Assembly (NCBI GenBank): GCA_037043455.1
Contig: JAWPHD010000133.1
Location: 434,001-498,000, forward strand
Length of the DNA stretch: 64,000 bases
Origin: Cyrtodaria siliqua
Lineage: Eukaryota; Mollusca; Bivalvia; Adapedonta; Hiatellidae
Direction: 5' to 3'
The position numbers were made by a program, and so were the translations under genes. The first letter of the stretch is position 1. Each line of letters begins with the position of its first letter. Positions 43,858 through 56,420 of this stretch are shown piece by piece. The notes under the pieces were generated by a model. That model was given only the letters and a program-made list of their open reading frames with translations, was not told the origin of the DNA and made no database searches.

Positions 43858-46800
43858 CCTTCACCAGCAGATCTGTAGTGGCATCTGCTGCCACAACACA
43901 TAGCCATCAACAGATCTGTATTGGCGTCTGCTGCCATGACAAATAGCCACCAGCAGTTCTGTATTGGCGTTTTCTGCCATGACACATAGCCACCATTTCT
44001 GTATTGGCATTTGCTGCCATGACACATAGCCACCAGCAGTTGCCGCCACAACACATAGCCACCAGCAGTTCTGTATTGGCGTCTGCTGCCATGACACATA
44101 GCCACCAGTAGTTCTGTATTGGTGTCTGCTGCCATGACACATAGCCACCAGCAGTTGTGTATTGGCATCTGCACAGCTGTAGTTGAGTCTACTGCCATGA
44201 CACGTAGCCACCAGCACAGCTGTAGCAGAACTGTAGTGGTCTGCTGCTGTGACACATAGCCACCAGCAGATCTGTAATGGAGTCTGCTGCCATGACACAT
44301 AGCCACCAGCAGATCTGTATTGGTGTCTCCATGACACAGCCACCAGCTACAGCAGATCTGTATTGGTGTCTGCTGCCATGACACATAGCCACCAGCAGAT
44401 CTGTAGTGAAGTCTGCTGCCATGATACATAGCCACCAGCATTTCTGTATTTGCATCTGCTGCCAAGACACATAGCCACCAGCAGTTCTGTATTGGTGTCT
44501 GCTACCATGACACACCATGACACATAGCCACCAGCAGTTCTGTATTGGTGTCTGCTGCCATGACACATAGCCACCAGCAGTTCTGTATTTGTATATGCTG
44601 CCACGACACATAGCCACAAGCGGTTTGTTGGTGTCTGCTGCCACAACACATAGCCACCAGCAGTTCTGTAATGGAGTCTGCTGCCATGACACATAGCCAC
44701 CAGCAGTTGTGTCTGCTGCCATGATACATAGCCACCAGCAGTTGTGTATTGGCGTCTGCACAGCTGTAGTGGTGTCTACTGCCATGACACATAGCCACCA
44801 TCACAGCTGTAGCGGAGTCTTCTGCCATGACACATAGGCACCAGCACAGCTGTAATGGAGTCTGCTGCCATGACACATAGACACCAGCAATTCTGTAGTG
44901 GCATTTTCTGCAAGACACATATCCACCAGCACATCTGCAGTGGAGTCTGCTGCCATGACACATAGCCACCAGCAGATCTGTAATAGTGTATGCTGCCATG
45001 ACACATAGCCACCAGCAGATCTGTAGTGGAGTCTGCTGCTGTGACACATAGCCACCAGCAGATCTGTAGTGGAGTCTGCTGCTGTGACACATAGCCACCA
45101 GCAGAACTGTATTGGTGTCTGCTGCCATGATACAGCCACCAGCTACAGCAGATCTGTATTCACTGGTGTCTGCTGCCATGACACATAGCCACCACCATTT
45201 GCTGCCACAACACATAGCCACAAGCAGTTCTGTATTGGTGTCTGCTGCCATGACACATAGCCACCAGCAGTTCTGTATTTGCATCTGCTGCCATGAAATA
45301 TAGCCACCAGAGGTTTTGCTGCCACCAGCAGTTGTGTATTGGCATCTGCACAGCTGTAGTGGAGTCTACTGCCATGACACATAGCCACCATCACAGCTGT
45401 AGTGGAGTCTTCTGCCATGACACATAGCCACCAGCACAGCTGTAATGGAGTCTTTTGCCATGACACATAGACACCAGCAGTTCTGTAGTGGCATCTTCTG
45501 CCAAGACACATATCCACCAGCACATCTGCAGTGGAGTCTTCTGCCATGACACATTGCCACACGTGGTTCTGTATTGGTGTCTGCTGCCATGACACATAGC
45601 CAGCAGCAGATCTGTAGTGGAGACTGCTGCTGTGACACATAGCCACCAGCAGAACTGTAGTGGAGTCTGCTGCTGTGACACATAGCCACCAGCAGAATTG
45701 TAATCGAGTCTGCTGCCATGACACATAGCCACCAGCAGAACTGTAGTGGAGTCTGCTGCTGTGACACATAGCCACCAGCAGATCTGTAATCGAGTCTGCT
45801 GCCATGACACATAGCCACCAGCAGAATTGTATTGGTGTCTGCTGCCATGACACAGCTACCAGCTACAACATTTCTGTATTTGCATCTGCTGCCAAGACAC
45901 ATAGAGTTCTGTATTGGTGCATTCCCACCATGACACATAGCCACCGGCAGTTCTGTATTGGTATCTGTTGCCATGACACGTAGCCACCAGCAGTTCTGTA
46001 TTTGCATTTGCTGCCACGACACATAGCCACCAGCAGTTTTGTTGGTGTCTGCTGCCACAACACATAGACACCAGCAGTTCTGTATTGGCGTCTGCTGCCA
46101 CAACACATAGCCACCAGCAGATCTCTTTTGGTGTCTGCTGCCATGACACATAGCCACCACCATTTGCTGCCACAACACATAGCCACCAGCAGTTCTGTAT
46201 TGGTATCTGCTGCCATGACACATAGCCACCACCATTTGCTGCCACAACACATAGCCACCAGCAGTTCTGTATTGGTATATGCTGCCATGACACATAGCCA
46301 CCAGCAGTTCTGTATTTGCATCTGCTGCCATGACACATAGCCACCAGCAGTTTTGTTGGTGTCTGCTGCCACAACACATAGCCACCAGCAGTTCTGTATT
46401 GGCGTCTGCTGCCACAACACATAGCCACCAGCAGATCTGTATTGGTGTCTGCTGCCATGACACATAGCCACCACCATTTGCTGCCACAACACATAGCCAC
46501 CAGCAGTTCGGTATTGGTATCTGCTGCCATGACACATAGCCACCACCATTTGCTGCCATGACACATAGCCACCAGCAGTTCTGTATTTGCACCTGCTGCC
46601 ATGACACATAGCCACCAGCAGTTTTGTTGGTGTCTGCTGCCACAACACATAGCCACCACCAGTTGTGTATTGGTGTCTGCTGCCACGACACATAGCCACC
46701 ACCAGTTGTGTATTGGTGTCTGCTGCCATGGCACATAACCACCACCAGATGTGTATTGGCATCTGCTGCCATGGCACATAGCCACCAGCAGTTGTGTATT

Positions 46801-47270
46801 GGCGTCTGCTGTCATGGCACAGAGCCACCAGCAGTTCTATATTGGTGTCTGCTGCCACGACACATAGCCACCAGAAGTTCTGTATTGGTGTCTGCTGCCA
46901 TGGCACATAGCCACCAGCAGTTCTGTAGTGTTATCTGTATTCATAACACATAGCCACCAGCAGTTATGTAGTGTCATCTGCTGCCATGACAAATAGCTAC
47001 AGCAGATCTGTAGTGTCATCTGCCGCCATGACAAATAGCCACCAGCAGATCTGTAGTGTCATCTGCTGCCATGACAAATAGCCACCAGCAGATCTGTAGT
47101 GTCATCTGCTGCCATGACAAATAGCCACCAGCAGTTCTGTAGTGTCATCTGCTGCCATGACAAATAGCCACCAGCAGATCTGTAGTGTCATCTGCTGCCA
47201 TGACAAATAGCCACCAGCAGATCTGTAGTGTCATCTGCTGCCATGACACATAGCCACCAGCAGTTCTCCA
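43858..47270. repeat. 43-bp minisatellite, about 79 units
   Basis: The unit joins CCACCAGCAGTTCTGTATTG and GTGTCTGCTGCCATGACACA plus TAG. CAGCAG and CTGCTG within a unit can pair, so each unit may fold into a hairpin. The unit contains no minus-strand stop in any frame, so long frames (up to 468 codons) run through with a 43-residue period. The last block (about 46970-47240) is a more uniform subfamily with GACAAATAG and AGTGTCATC. No unique protein domain adjoins. Confidence 0.95.
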
Positions 47271-47479
47271 GCAGTTTCATCATAAATTTCATTAACATTT
47301 GCGCAGATCAAAATAAACTGAGCCTATAATTGTGTTAGTTGCTTTCAAAAAAAGTCTAAGATTCTTTTCCCTTAGTCACAGTATTCTAAATGATTATTTC
47401 ACCATCTCTGAAGAAGATCTTTATGCATTTTTATGCCATTATATGGGTATGGAGGGAAGGCATATAGTATCTATTGTAT

Positions 47480-48075
47480 GTACATCACATTTTGTACGAA
47501 TATTCCACTTTCTTGTCCGGATTACTTCTCCTGAACTCTCAACAGATTTTACCTGTACGTTACATTTTGTACGAATATCCCACTTTCTTGTCCGGACTAC
47601 TTCTTCTGAACTCTCAACAGATTTTATCTGTACTTCACATTTTGTACGACTATCACACTTTCTTGTCTGGACTACTTCTCCTGAACTCTCAACAGACTTT
47701 ATATGTACTTCACATTTTGTACGACTATCACACTTTCTTGTCCGGACTACTTCTCCTGAACTCTCAACAGATTTTATCTGTACGTTACATTTTGTAAGTA
47801 TATCCCAGTTTCTTGTCCGGACTACTTCTGAACTCTCAACAGATTTTATCTACTTCACATTTTGTACGAATATCCCACTTTCTTGTCCGGACTACTTCTC
47901 CGTTCAACTCTCAACAGATTTTATCTGTACTTCACATTTTGTACGAATATCCCACTTTCTTGTCCGGACTACTTCTTCTGAACTCTCAACAGATTTTATC
48001 TGTACTTCAAATTTTGTACGACTATCCCACTTTCTTGTCCGGACTACTTCTCCTGAACTCTCAACAGATTTTGTC
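47480..48075 (+). repeat. 75-bp minisatellite, eight units
   Basis: Units start at the word CACATTTTGTA or its variant near 47486, 47561, 47636, 47711, 47786, 47856, 47933 and 48008, giving spacings 75, 75, 75, 75, 70, 77 and 75. Each contains CTTTCTTGTCCGGACTACTT and GAACTCTCAACAGATTTTA. A 262-codon frame (47332-48120) spans it with a 25-residue period. The 70/77 pair shifts the frame and then restores it. Confidence 0.93.
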
Positions 48076-48299
48076 AATACTTGCTCTTGTTGCGCATATC
48101 ACGCTGTTCTGGTCAATTGACTTTCAGCACAGTTATGGCCTTATATCAGCTGATAGTTTACAGCAGGGGCATTCGTGCCCACAAACACGTTTTATAATCA
48201 ATCAATTCATTATTCAAAAGTTTAGCTTCATACTAGTTGATTACGACCATGACACAAGTTTATTTTTAATAATATCGAAAAGCCTTTCTTAAAAAAAAA

Positions 48300-48620
48300 A
48301 ATGGAATAAATTTTCCAATAGAGTTCCGCTTTGAAAAGATTGCTTTTCACTGCAACATTTCATCCAAAATGACTTCCCTAGTGGAGCATATTAATGAAGT
48401 GGAAAAAACGAGGAAAATGTTAAAGTCTTCATCTGAGCGTATTCCACAGAAAAGTTGGCAACACCGTTACTTTAGTTGTCCCACTTGGCCTTCTAACATG
48501 CCACAATAAATTTATATAGAAATGTTGCACCACTTTAAAACTGATTCAAAATTCTGCTGAAAATGCAATTTCATGTGATATTTACCGAGTCAGCATGCTT
48601 TTTTATGGTATTTTTAGCTG
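48300..48620. other. Intergenic, nothing recognised
   Basis: No supported features. Confidence 0.4.
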
Positions 48621-49400
48621 ACTTTTCGAAGAAAAGGAAAGCTGTTTTACTCCCCACAGTGTTGACCTCAGTGAAACTTTTACGTTAAGCTCATATCTCA
48701 GAAACCACTAATTCAATGAAACTTTACACATGCATTCACTTTCATAAGAGGAACTTCTACAGACAAGTGCCTTAACTCTGTTTCGAATTTTAGCAGAATC
48801 ATGCCCCTTTTTCAACTTAGAATTTTTAAATATTCAATTTTTGATCGTATCTTCCTTTAAATCTCCTTAAAGGGGCGCACGGCAATCTTGATGTTTTTAT
48901 CAAGCATCAATATTAGCATCTCTACTTATTTATCAAGGAACATTTTGACTTTAAATCGGCTTGCATATCATTAAATAAAATTCTGTGTTTTCAATTTTCT
49001 CTGTTATTTTACCAAATGTTGAAATATATTATTGGTGCAGTATTATCAAATGTCAGTAATATACAAAAACAATTTGGTTTATACTATTCTTATAATTATT
49101 ATTAATGATTGAAATAATGCATGTTATTTAAAAAAAACTAATGGGACGCCACGAGTTTTCAAAAAATCAAGATTGCCATGTGTCCCTTTAAACCAATTCA
49201 ATGGAACTTGACAAATGTATTCACTGTCATAGAAGGAATGCATGCAGACAAGGTCCAAAACTCCATGTTTGAAATTTAACCAAAATTATGCCCTTTTTCA
49301 CTTACTTTTGTTTAATTATAACTCAGAATTCCCTTTAAAGATTTTGATGAAACTTCACACATGTATTCACTGCCATGAAAAGAACTCATAAGAGGCAAAT
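48621..49400 (+). repeat. Dispersed repeat with two to three monomers, interrupted by a MITE
   Basis: The phrases AATTCAATGAAACTTTACAC (48711), AATTCAATGGAACTTGACAA (49195) and TGATGAAACTTCACACATGT (about 49346), each followed by ATTCACTNNCAT, mark successive monomers. A TTAA-flanked element sits between the first and second. Confidence 0.75.
48871..49187. mobile_element. TTAA-flanked MITE (piggyBac-like target)
   Basis: Inverted ends AGGGGCGCACGGCAATCTTG and CAAGATTGCCATGTGTCCCT are bounded by TTAA on both sides (48867-48870 and 49188-49191). TTAA duplication is the rule for piggyBac-type movers. A fragment of the right end, AATGGGACGCCGTAAGATTT, lies at 57367. Confidence 0.85.
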
Positions 49401-50038
49401 GCCATAATTATTTTATGCAATTAAGAAGAATTATTCGCCTTTTTCGTTCCCAATAAATAATCACAGCCTCAAAATTCGAGTTTTCTGTCCTCCGACCGCT
49501 CTTGCTTTTGTTGTTGCTGCAACTTATACAAAATGGCATCCAATTCACTAATACTCTTAGCTCCATTATTGTGAGTGTTTTTTTTTATTTGAATGTATCT
49601 GTTGCAAGCTGTTACTATAATTAGTTTCTTCACTCATTGTCCTTTACAAATTGATGGGACATTAGTATTTTTTAAGACTCTTCTCATTTTATATCTGAAG
49701 TGGTGAAAAGCGTAGCTCTTATATGGGCGACTAAAATAAGCTAAACTGGTTCCGTGTTGGATTCTGGATATTCTAGGCTTCTCGTCATTAATTACCAACA
49801 GATATGGTATAATTGAAGCAATCGGAGTCTTATCTGGTTCCACGGTTTACTTGTTGTGTGCATTCTGCTATACTTACCAAAAAACGCAACGAACGAATCA
49901 GTTTGGAGCACTAATTGTTAAAGAATTTTCAAAGATAATTGGAATATTATTGCTTTTCTTCAACGATTTACCATTTTGCTGTATTTTCTGCAAACGTTAT
50001 CTTACTTTGTGTTTCTCCTGTTGTTTACATTGTATCAT
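49401..50038. other. Intergenic, nothing recognised
   Basis: The short frames at 49634-49843 and 49851-50048 have no recognisable domain. Confidence 0.4.
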
Positions 50039-50051
50039 GGGCATATAAGAA

Positions 50052-50328
50052 TTGAATTGAATGTTGTTTAAAGGCTCATCAACACAGTATAGGTTATTTA
50101 GAGCCGCCCCATAGAGAGGGGAAGGATACATAGGAATCCGGGAACCATGCCCTACTCTTATTATCGAACAGATTCCTATGGTTCTTTAACGTGCTCGGAG
50201 GATAGACTGATACACAGGACCGCCCGGTTTATGTCCCCATCCGACTGACTAGGCTAAAGGAAAATGTCTTGCCCAAGAACACACTGACGAAACTCAGTGG
50301 CACCACGGAGGATTGAACCCGGGGCCTC
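50052..50328 (-). mobile_element. SINE family B, 5'-truncated, with TSD
   Basis: Reverse-strand copy with the tail at left (TTGAATTGAATGTTGTTTAA) and the body through to the B box (complement near 50311, ATTGAACCCGG). The A box is absent. A perfect 13-bp duplication GGGCATATAAGAA at 50039-50051 and 50329-50341 shows that the copy was already truncated when it inserted. Confidence 0.93.
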
Positions 50329-50639
50329 GGGCATATAAGAAGTTAACTTCATAAAAAGCATTTTTAGTTTAATATTTATTGAAAATTTAAATGCAAAATT
50401 TAACCAATTCTAAAACATGACAGTAATATTTTAGAGTCTTAACTTGAGAATGTCCTAAATCATATATTTCAACTGTATTATGATTTGTTTTAATATTAGA
50501 TTGCTGTCTGTTCTCAATTTTATCTCCCACCAAAATAAAGTTTTTATTCTCCTGAAAAAAATATCTATTGGGGTATTCTGTTTCAGTCTGTCTGGCTGTC
50601 TATAGACACAACTGACTCTGCAAAACCTACAGCCACACT

Positions 50640-51100
50640 CATGAAACTGTATAGGTAGATGGTCCATGGTAAGAGGATGATCTGTATTTTGGGTTCAATA
50701 GGTCAAGGTCACTTTGAGTTGACCTGAAATGAAAAACCTTGTCCACTCAATAATTTTTCAAGATCTGTAGCCAATTTCAAGATCTTACAGGTAGACCCCT
50801 TTACCTTTTGGGGCCAATAGGGTCAAGTTCAAGATCACCATAATCTGATATCTAAAACTCTGCCCTGAACTAATATAAAAATCATGTCCGGCTCTAAACT
50901 CTTGGAGACTGGTAGCCATACACATACACTTTTACAGGTAGACTGTCCATGGTGAGATGACCCCTTTACATTTTGGGTCAATAGGTTCAAGGTCACCATT
51001 ACTGGGTCATGATGACCCTGACCTATTACTCCTCAAGATTTGTATCCGCACTCATGAGTCATGACACTATACAGGTACAATTCCATGGTCCCAGCCGGTG
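50640..51100. repeat. Degenerate tandem repeat of about 140 bp, four units
   Basis: TATAGGTAGATGGTCCATGG (about 50650), TTACAGGTAGACCCCTTTAC (about 50787), TTACAGGTAGACTGTCCATG (about 50932) and ATACAGGTACAATTCCATGG (about 51071) mark the units, each with GGTCAAGGTCAC-type words. Confidence 0.75.
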
Positions 51101-52027
51101 TATATCAATCTGCCCTTCTCAACAACAATTCTAATTTTCATTTGTAGTCAAATATTTTGTATGAAGTTGAGTTGTTTCTACAGAAAATTTTATTATATTG
51201 AGTTCATATATTTCTCTGTTGTATATTAAACTTTATTTGTTTTAAAATGAATTATTGTGTGTTCTTCATTTTCATTTGCAATTTAACTTGAAGTTGAGTT
51301 TTATGTGATAGTAGTATCATTCATTGACATCTGCATCAGCTTAACTGGGCATTAAACCATGCATTTTACTGCAGATATTGATATTTACTGTGTATACAAT
51401 TTTACGATAAGTGTCTTGGATAAGATAACGGATCATGCCAAAGTTACCTTCAGGCAATCTATGAATCTATCATAAAGTTTCGAATTTTGTATTTAGGGGC
51501 AAATGTAAGCCCCAAATGCTTTGATTTGAGATTATTAACATCCATGTCATGTGATCAGTTTAAATGGAAGAACAACTTTGAATTGAAGATTGGGAGGGTC
51601 CAGTAGAAAAGAGCTATACTCATGCAGACAGTAAAGAAGTTAGTATGATGTAAATGAATATATATTTAGTGTTGTAGAAAGTAGAATAAAAGTTATATGG
51701 ATTCAGAGTTTGCACTTCCCTGGAAAATTTAAACTGCTTTCAAAAAGGTTCAATCAAAAATAAACTCAAAGCAGTTGCTCTGTCATTGAACTACAAGGTT
51801 CCAATGTTATGCTTGAGTTTATTGTTCCTCTGTAAAATACATTTATCATGTAATTTATGAATCAGTAAGTGTTTAAGTTATTATGACAAATTTGACTATA
51901 TCTTATTTTAAATCAGTCAGTGAAAAATGTAAATGTGAGGTAGATATTTATAGTTGGGGAAAACACTCAAGTCAGTATCCCATGTTACAGCCATGTGGTC
52001 TTTAATTCTTTTGTAGCTGTAGGTAGA
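51101..52027. other. Intergenic, nothing recognised
   Basis: AT-rich, no supported features. Confidence 0.45.
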
Positions 52028-52255
52028 ACAGTCTATTAAATCATTTTAAAATTATTTTTTGTTTAGAATTTGCCGTATCAGAAATTCAAGAAACTCAGTA
52101 ATGAGTAATGCAAACACTTAAAATACTGATTTTTCCAGAACATGGAAGTCAATTTTGAGTGTTTACAGTACTCATTGAGTAATGGGTTTCTTGATTGTTT
52201 TGAACTGGCAAATTCTAAACAAATAACAATTCTAAAATGATTTTAATAGATTTTT
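52028..52255. mobile_element. Family H MITE, diverged copy
   Basis: Left end ACAGTCTATTAAATCATTTT, right end AAAATGATTTTAATAGA; inner arms TTTAGAATTTGCC and GGCAAATTCTAAAC also pair. It shares ACTCATTGAGTAATGGGTTT with the better preserved copy at 59901-60346. Confidence 0.8.
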
Positions 52256-52271
52256 TAGAATGTTTTCTGGT

Positions 52272-52540
52272 CGGAAGGGCCTCCGTGGCCAGGATAGTAA
52301 AGATGTTGCATCTAAAAATTTCTCACCTTTAATAATTGTGGCGATTCGAATCGCATTCGGAGCTCAACTTGTCAAGTGAGAAATGTTGATTCTTACAGAT
52401 GGCGGGAGGTATACAATGCTGGTTCTACCCAGGAAAAATGGGTTGGTCTGCTTCTACCACAAAAAAATCAACCATCATAATTATATTGTCTTACATGTTC
52501 TAAAAATGACGTAAAACACCATTCAAACAAATCAAACTGG
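52272..52540 (+). mobile_element. SINE family D copy, near full length
   Basis: Head with CCTCCGTGGCCAGGATAG and B-box-like GGCGATTCGAATCGC, body TTGATTCTTACAGATGGCGG and GGTTCTACCCAGG, and tail CAAACAAATCAAA. The head is diverged from a working promoter. Confidence 0.8.
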
Positions 52541-52880
52541 TCAGAAGCTAAAAAAAATGTGAGTTCGAGATCAGTAGTACAGCAACAAAATATACACCTT
52601 TTTTTTAAGAATTAGCATTTTTTTCGACGTTTATGCAGTTTTAAATGACAAATTCCATGAAGCATGAAGGATATTAGCACTTTATGGTAAATTTGTCATT
52701 CACTACCAGCATTTAAAACTGGTATTTTCCCCCCGTCGCTATAGTACCAACAATAATGTGCCTTGGGTGAATAATAATTATAAAAATATTGTACCAGAGA
52801 CACTACCGTCAGTGTATTTTCTATTGTAACACATTGGATGCATGCTCAGTAGCTCCGCCTCCTTGAAAATGAAGTTTATT

Positions 52881-53110
52881 TTAACCCTAAAACCGCTAAG
52901 CACGACTATAATAGCCTTTGCGTCCATTGTAAATCCAGATCAGCCTGCAACCCAGATCAGCCTGCGAGTGACTCGCAGGCTGATCAGGGTTATCATTGTC
53001 CGGCTGCTGATCAGTCATTTTCCCAAAAACACCTCTTTTCACATAAATGGAATGGTCTTAATTCAAAGAAAGAACAGTCCATTATAAATATGTAGTGGGT
53101 TAAAGGTTAA
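52881..53110 (+). mobile_element. Family F MITE-like repeat, longest copy
   Basis: Starts TTAACCCTAAAACCGCTAAG and ends GTGGGTTAAAGGTTAA. The centre contains CAGATCAGCCTGCGAG and its complement CTCGCAGGCTGATCAG, a strong internal palindrome. Confidence 0.85.
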
Positions 53111-54734
53111 ATTAATTCCTTCTTTTTTTCCAACGGACGAGGACTTGGTGGAACACTATTGTAATTAGGTACATATAAATAAAGAACAATAGGTTTCCAC
53201 CAAGCCATGGTAAATTCTTTTTCTACTTGTGATGCCGACGGCTTCATGTAATGCCATGGGTAAAAATAATTTACCTCTTCGATAGCTGTTCTTATGTTTG
53301 AAGCCAATAATTCAAAGGGGACTTAATGCAGACTATTTTATTTGTGATAGCTTGAGTTGTCTCAAATATTATCAACATGAACAAACATAAGGACATAGCC
53401 AGTCTACATGAGCTGGTGAACATAAAATTATGCTTTCAGTCAACACTCGGTAGCTTACTTTGATATATGGAAAATATGACCAACTTTGCGATTAGTACTA
53501 CCCTATAATTTTAATAAACAGCTTTACAGACGTCGTCCATCATCTACAACTTTATACTGTCCTGGGGCTAAAGTTTCATTTGTTTTATTCATTAAAATTT
53601 CAATTTTGATTAGCTTAAAAGCTTTTTCAAGATAGCGTGTCTTTTGTCGCTAGGAGATCTCCACATGCCATTTGGTAAACAATGGGGAATAATTCTGATT
53701 GACACGGAATTCAATTTAATGAATGGATGAAGCACCCAAGAGAAATGTAAAGCAACCTATCTATTGATCTATCAAACAACAAGATCGGTAACCTTTTGAA
53801 TATCACACTAAAAAAACGTTCAAAGCTGTTTGTTGAAAATTCCCCTTGGTGGTATATAGGTGTATGAAACCATTTAAATAGCATTTAATTGGCTGCATAG
53901 CAGATTTGGAATGGATTTTCTTTTTTAAACTTTTACATTTCTCTGTTGTATGGTCATGAACCATGCACGCATTCTGTAAAAGTCTCTAGCGAACAGTTAA
54001 ATATTTTATAACATAAATTGAAATGTCTATGTAAAATTGCAGGTATCAAACAGGTGTACCAAATTTATGTTACAAAATGTTTAACCTTTCTCTAGAAACT
54101 GGTCTGTGTATTCTAACACTCTGATTATTGTGATTTTCTTTAAATCCGTGACAATTTCTGGCTTTTTTATGCGTTCCACTTAACGCTTTCTACATTTTTC
54201 ATCCGATTTTCATGAAACTTAGTAAGATGTATCGGTATGATGTCTAGTAGTGTATATTGACAGGACATTCCAGTTAGTTGATTTTTAGGCGGAGTTACGG
54301 GACTTTAACGATTTTCTTGTCCGCTCAACTCCTCCTACATTTTTCATTTGTTTGTGTTTCATATGTGTACCTTTGTACCTTTATTTAGAGGCCATCCATT
54401 GGTTCTACTGAGTGCTTGTTTTTATTTCATCAATACAGAATTTGATTTCAGTCCGTTTATTCAACATTTCCTTAAAAGTTTTATAAATCTAGCAATTTGA
54501 GTCCTATTGCACGCTATCTTATTGTATGGCATTATGATGGAATGCGTCTAACTTCACATCAATAATTTGTAACAATAATTGTCAAATTGTCGTTTCCTTT
54601 TCTCTAGCAGAAATGCTCATGCTTTCATTCAAAATCAAACAAATAAAACACAAATTCTTGCCCTATTGTTTCGGGCAATCAAATAATTAATTTATAAACT
54701 GCAGTAAGTTTTGACCTTTGTTTTTATTTTGTTC
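53111..54734. other. Intergenic with two monomers of an old repeat
   Basis: Around 54180-54350 the phrase CTACATTTTTCATCCGATTT and then CTACATTTTTCATTTG, about 150 bases apart, suggest two monomers of a dispersed repeat. Nothing else is recognised. Confidence 0.4.
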
Positions 54735-55035
54735 TATGAGGTATAGTGTCTGCCTTGAATCCTGGAGTTTGTGGGTTCAATCCATGAACGGGTCATGCCA
54801 AAGACTTCTTAAAAATGGTACTAAGTAGCTCCCTGGGTTGATATTCAGCACATACAGGCTAGTTTGACATGCAGGACTGGTCGGCTCGGTGTCAGTATAA
54901 TGTGACTGGATGTATCATGGCATGTGTCTACAGAGTGGTATTTCAGGGTGGCAGAGCTATAAAGTGGAGCACTGAGCTCGACACCATTGTGACATGACAA
55001 AGATTAATGCAACATTAAACCCTATAAATACATTT
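54735..55035 (+). mobile_element. SINE family E, uninterrupted copy
   Basis: Head with B box GGGTTCAATCC, body AAAATGGTACTAAGTAGCTC, GGTGTCAGTATAATGTGACT and TTTCAGGGTGGCAGAGCTAT, tail GCAACATTAAACCCTATAAA. The A box is poorly preserved. It serves as the unbroken reference for the split copy at 2519-3281. Confidence 0.8.
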
Positions 55036-55038
55036 ATT

Positions 55039-55070
55039 CATTTTGTTCATTTTGTTCATTTTGTTCTTTG
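55039..55070. repeat. 10-bp tandem repeat (CATTTTGTTC)
   Basis: Three copies, at the tail of a SINE family E copy. Confidence 0.85.
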
Positions 55071-55479
55071 AATATTAGAGTTCCAAACAGCAGCAGTGTG
55101 AACTATTAATTATTTAGGAACATGACCGAAACACTTAATGAAATAGAAGATCACGAACTCCTATAGAATAATATACCAATTCAAGTGATGACTGGAATAA
55201 AGAGTCTATATTTTGTCCTGTCATTTCCATTATAGCAGATATGTTTCCCTGTTGTACACATTAGTTTATGCCTACGCATGGCATATTTAATGTCAAATTC
55301 AACACAATTCGACATTTGTAGAATGACTTATCAATATTTAACGTATTTTATGAGCGAATCTGAGCTACTGGGTAGATAGTCAGGTGAAGTTGTTGTTCTG
55401 ACTTCAACATTAATTAAGTATTGTAGACAGGAACATGTTTCTACTGAATTTATCACATGATATGGGCTCTAAAACAGTG

Positions 55480-55755
55480 GGAAATATACCGGTATATAAA
55501 TGTGGCAGCCATTTAAAACAGTGGCAATATCTACAAATGTGGCAGTCACTTCAAACAGTGGAATATATATAAATGTGGCACTTAAAAAATTGTTTCTGCA
55601 AATGTAGCCACTAATAAACAGTGAACAGTTTTTACAAAATTTAATGCGGCTGCCTAAAACAGAGAAAACTAAAAAATTATGTGACTGCCACCTAAAACAT
55701 ACATGCAAATATGGCTGCAACCTGAAACAGTGAAAAATATATACAACTGTGGCAG
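55480..55755. repeat. Degenerate minisatellite of about 45 bp
   Basis: Recurring ATATAAATGTGGCAGCCA and AAAACAGTGGNAATAT words, about six units, poorly conserved. A 96-codon minus-strand frame across it is a by-product. Confidence 0.7.
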
Positions 55756-55759
55756 CCAC

Positions 55760-56330
55760 AAAAATCTGTTATTCTTTTATTCGAATTTCTCCCATTTCTC
55801 AGTCTCCTTCAGAATTTTACTTTATTTTGATTCAAACCATTTGTACACCAAAAGCCTATTCACGTCTTTGTGAATATTAATCTACCGTCTCATAATACAT
55901 TTTTTTTATAAACAAATTGCATAAGTTTTGATATCGGTAAAGAAGAAGTGATTGGCTATCTATAATCAGTTTATTTCTCCATGTCGGAGTTAACATTTAC
56001 CAGAGATTTTCCTGGAGATATTCCTCACTTGTATTTCCAAACTTGATCTCTGGACAGATAACCACGCCTAATGTTATTGTGCCCTCATTCACTCCTATTT
56101 TTACCTCATTTGTTTAACATTCTTCTTTCTTGGGATTAATTGTATCTATACAGTCTTACTGTTTTGTACATTACTGGTGATTTAGTTTGTTTTGATGGCA
56201 TTGTAGAAACTTCGTGCAGCATGGGAGGTATATCATCCCCACTGTCTCCTGTGTGTCTTCTGTTCATGTAACAAATCATCTCCCACTTTTGTATTAATAA
56301 ACAAACAGGACTTTTTTTTCATTATTTTGG
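55760..56330. other. Intergenic, nothing recognised
   Basis: No supported features. Confidence 0.4.
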
Positions 56331-56351
56331 GAACATGACCCGTACCCCTGG

Positions 56352-56420
56352 AATTGGGAATTTTAGCGCGATTTTTCATAAAATTGGGAATTTTAGCGCT
56401 ATTTTTAATAAAATTCGGAA
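56352..56420. repeat. 33-bp direct duplication
   Basis: AATTGGGAATTTTAGCGCGA and AATTGGGAATTTTAGCGCTA, each followed by TTTTT and ATAAAATT. Confidence 0.85.

Noticed and set aside
45366..46772. 468-codon minus-strand frame, and overlapping frames of 347 and 319 codons, as a repetitive protein
   Set aside because: They lie wholly inside the 43-bp array, three registers are open at once, and no unique domain, signal peptide or splice signal adjoins them.
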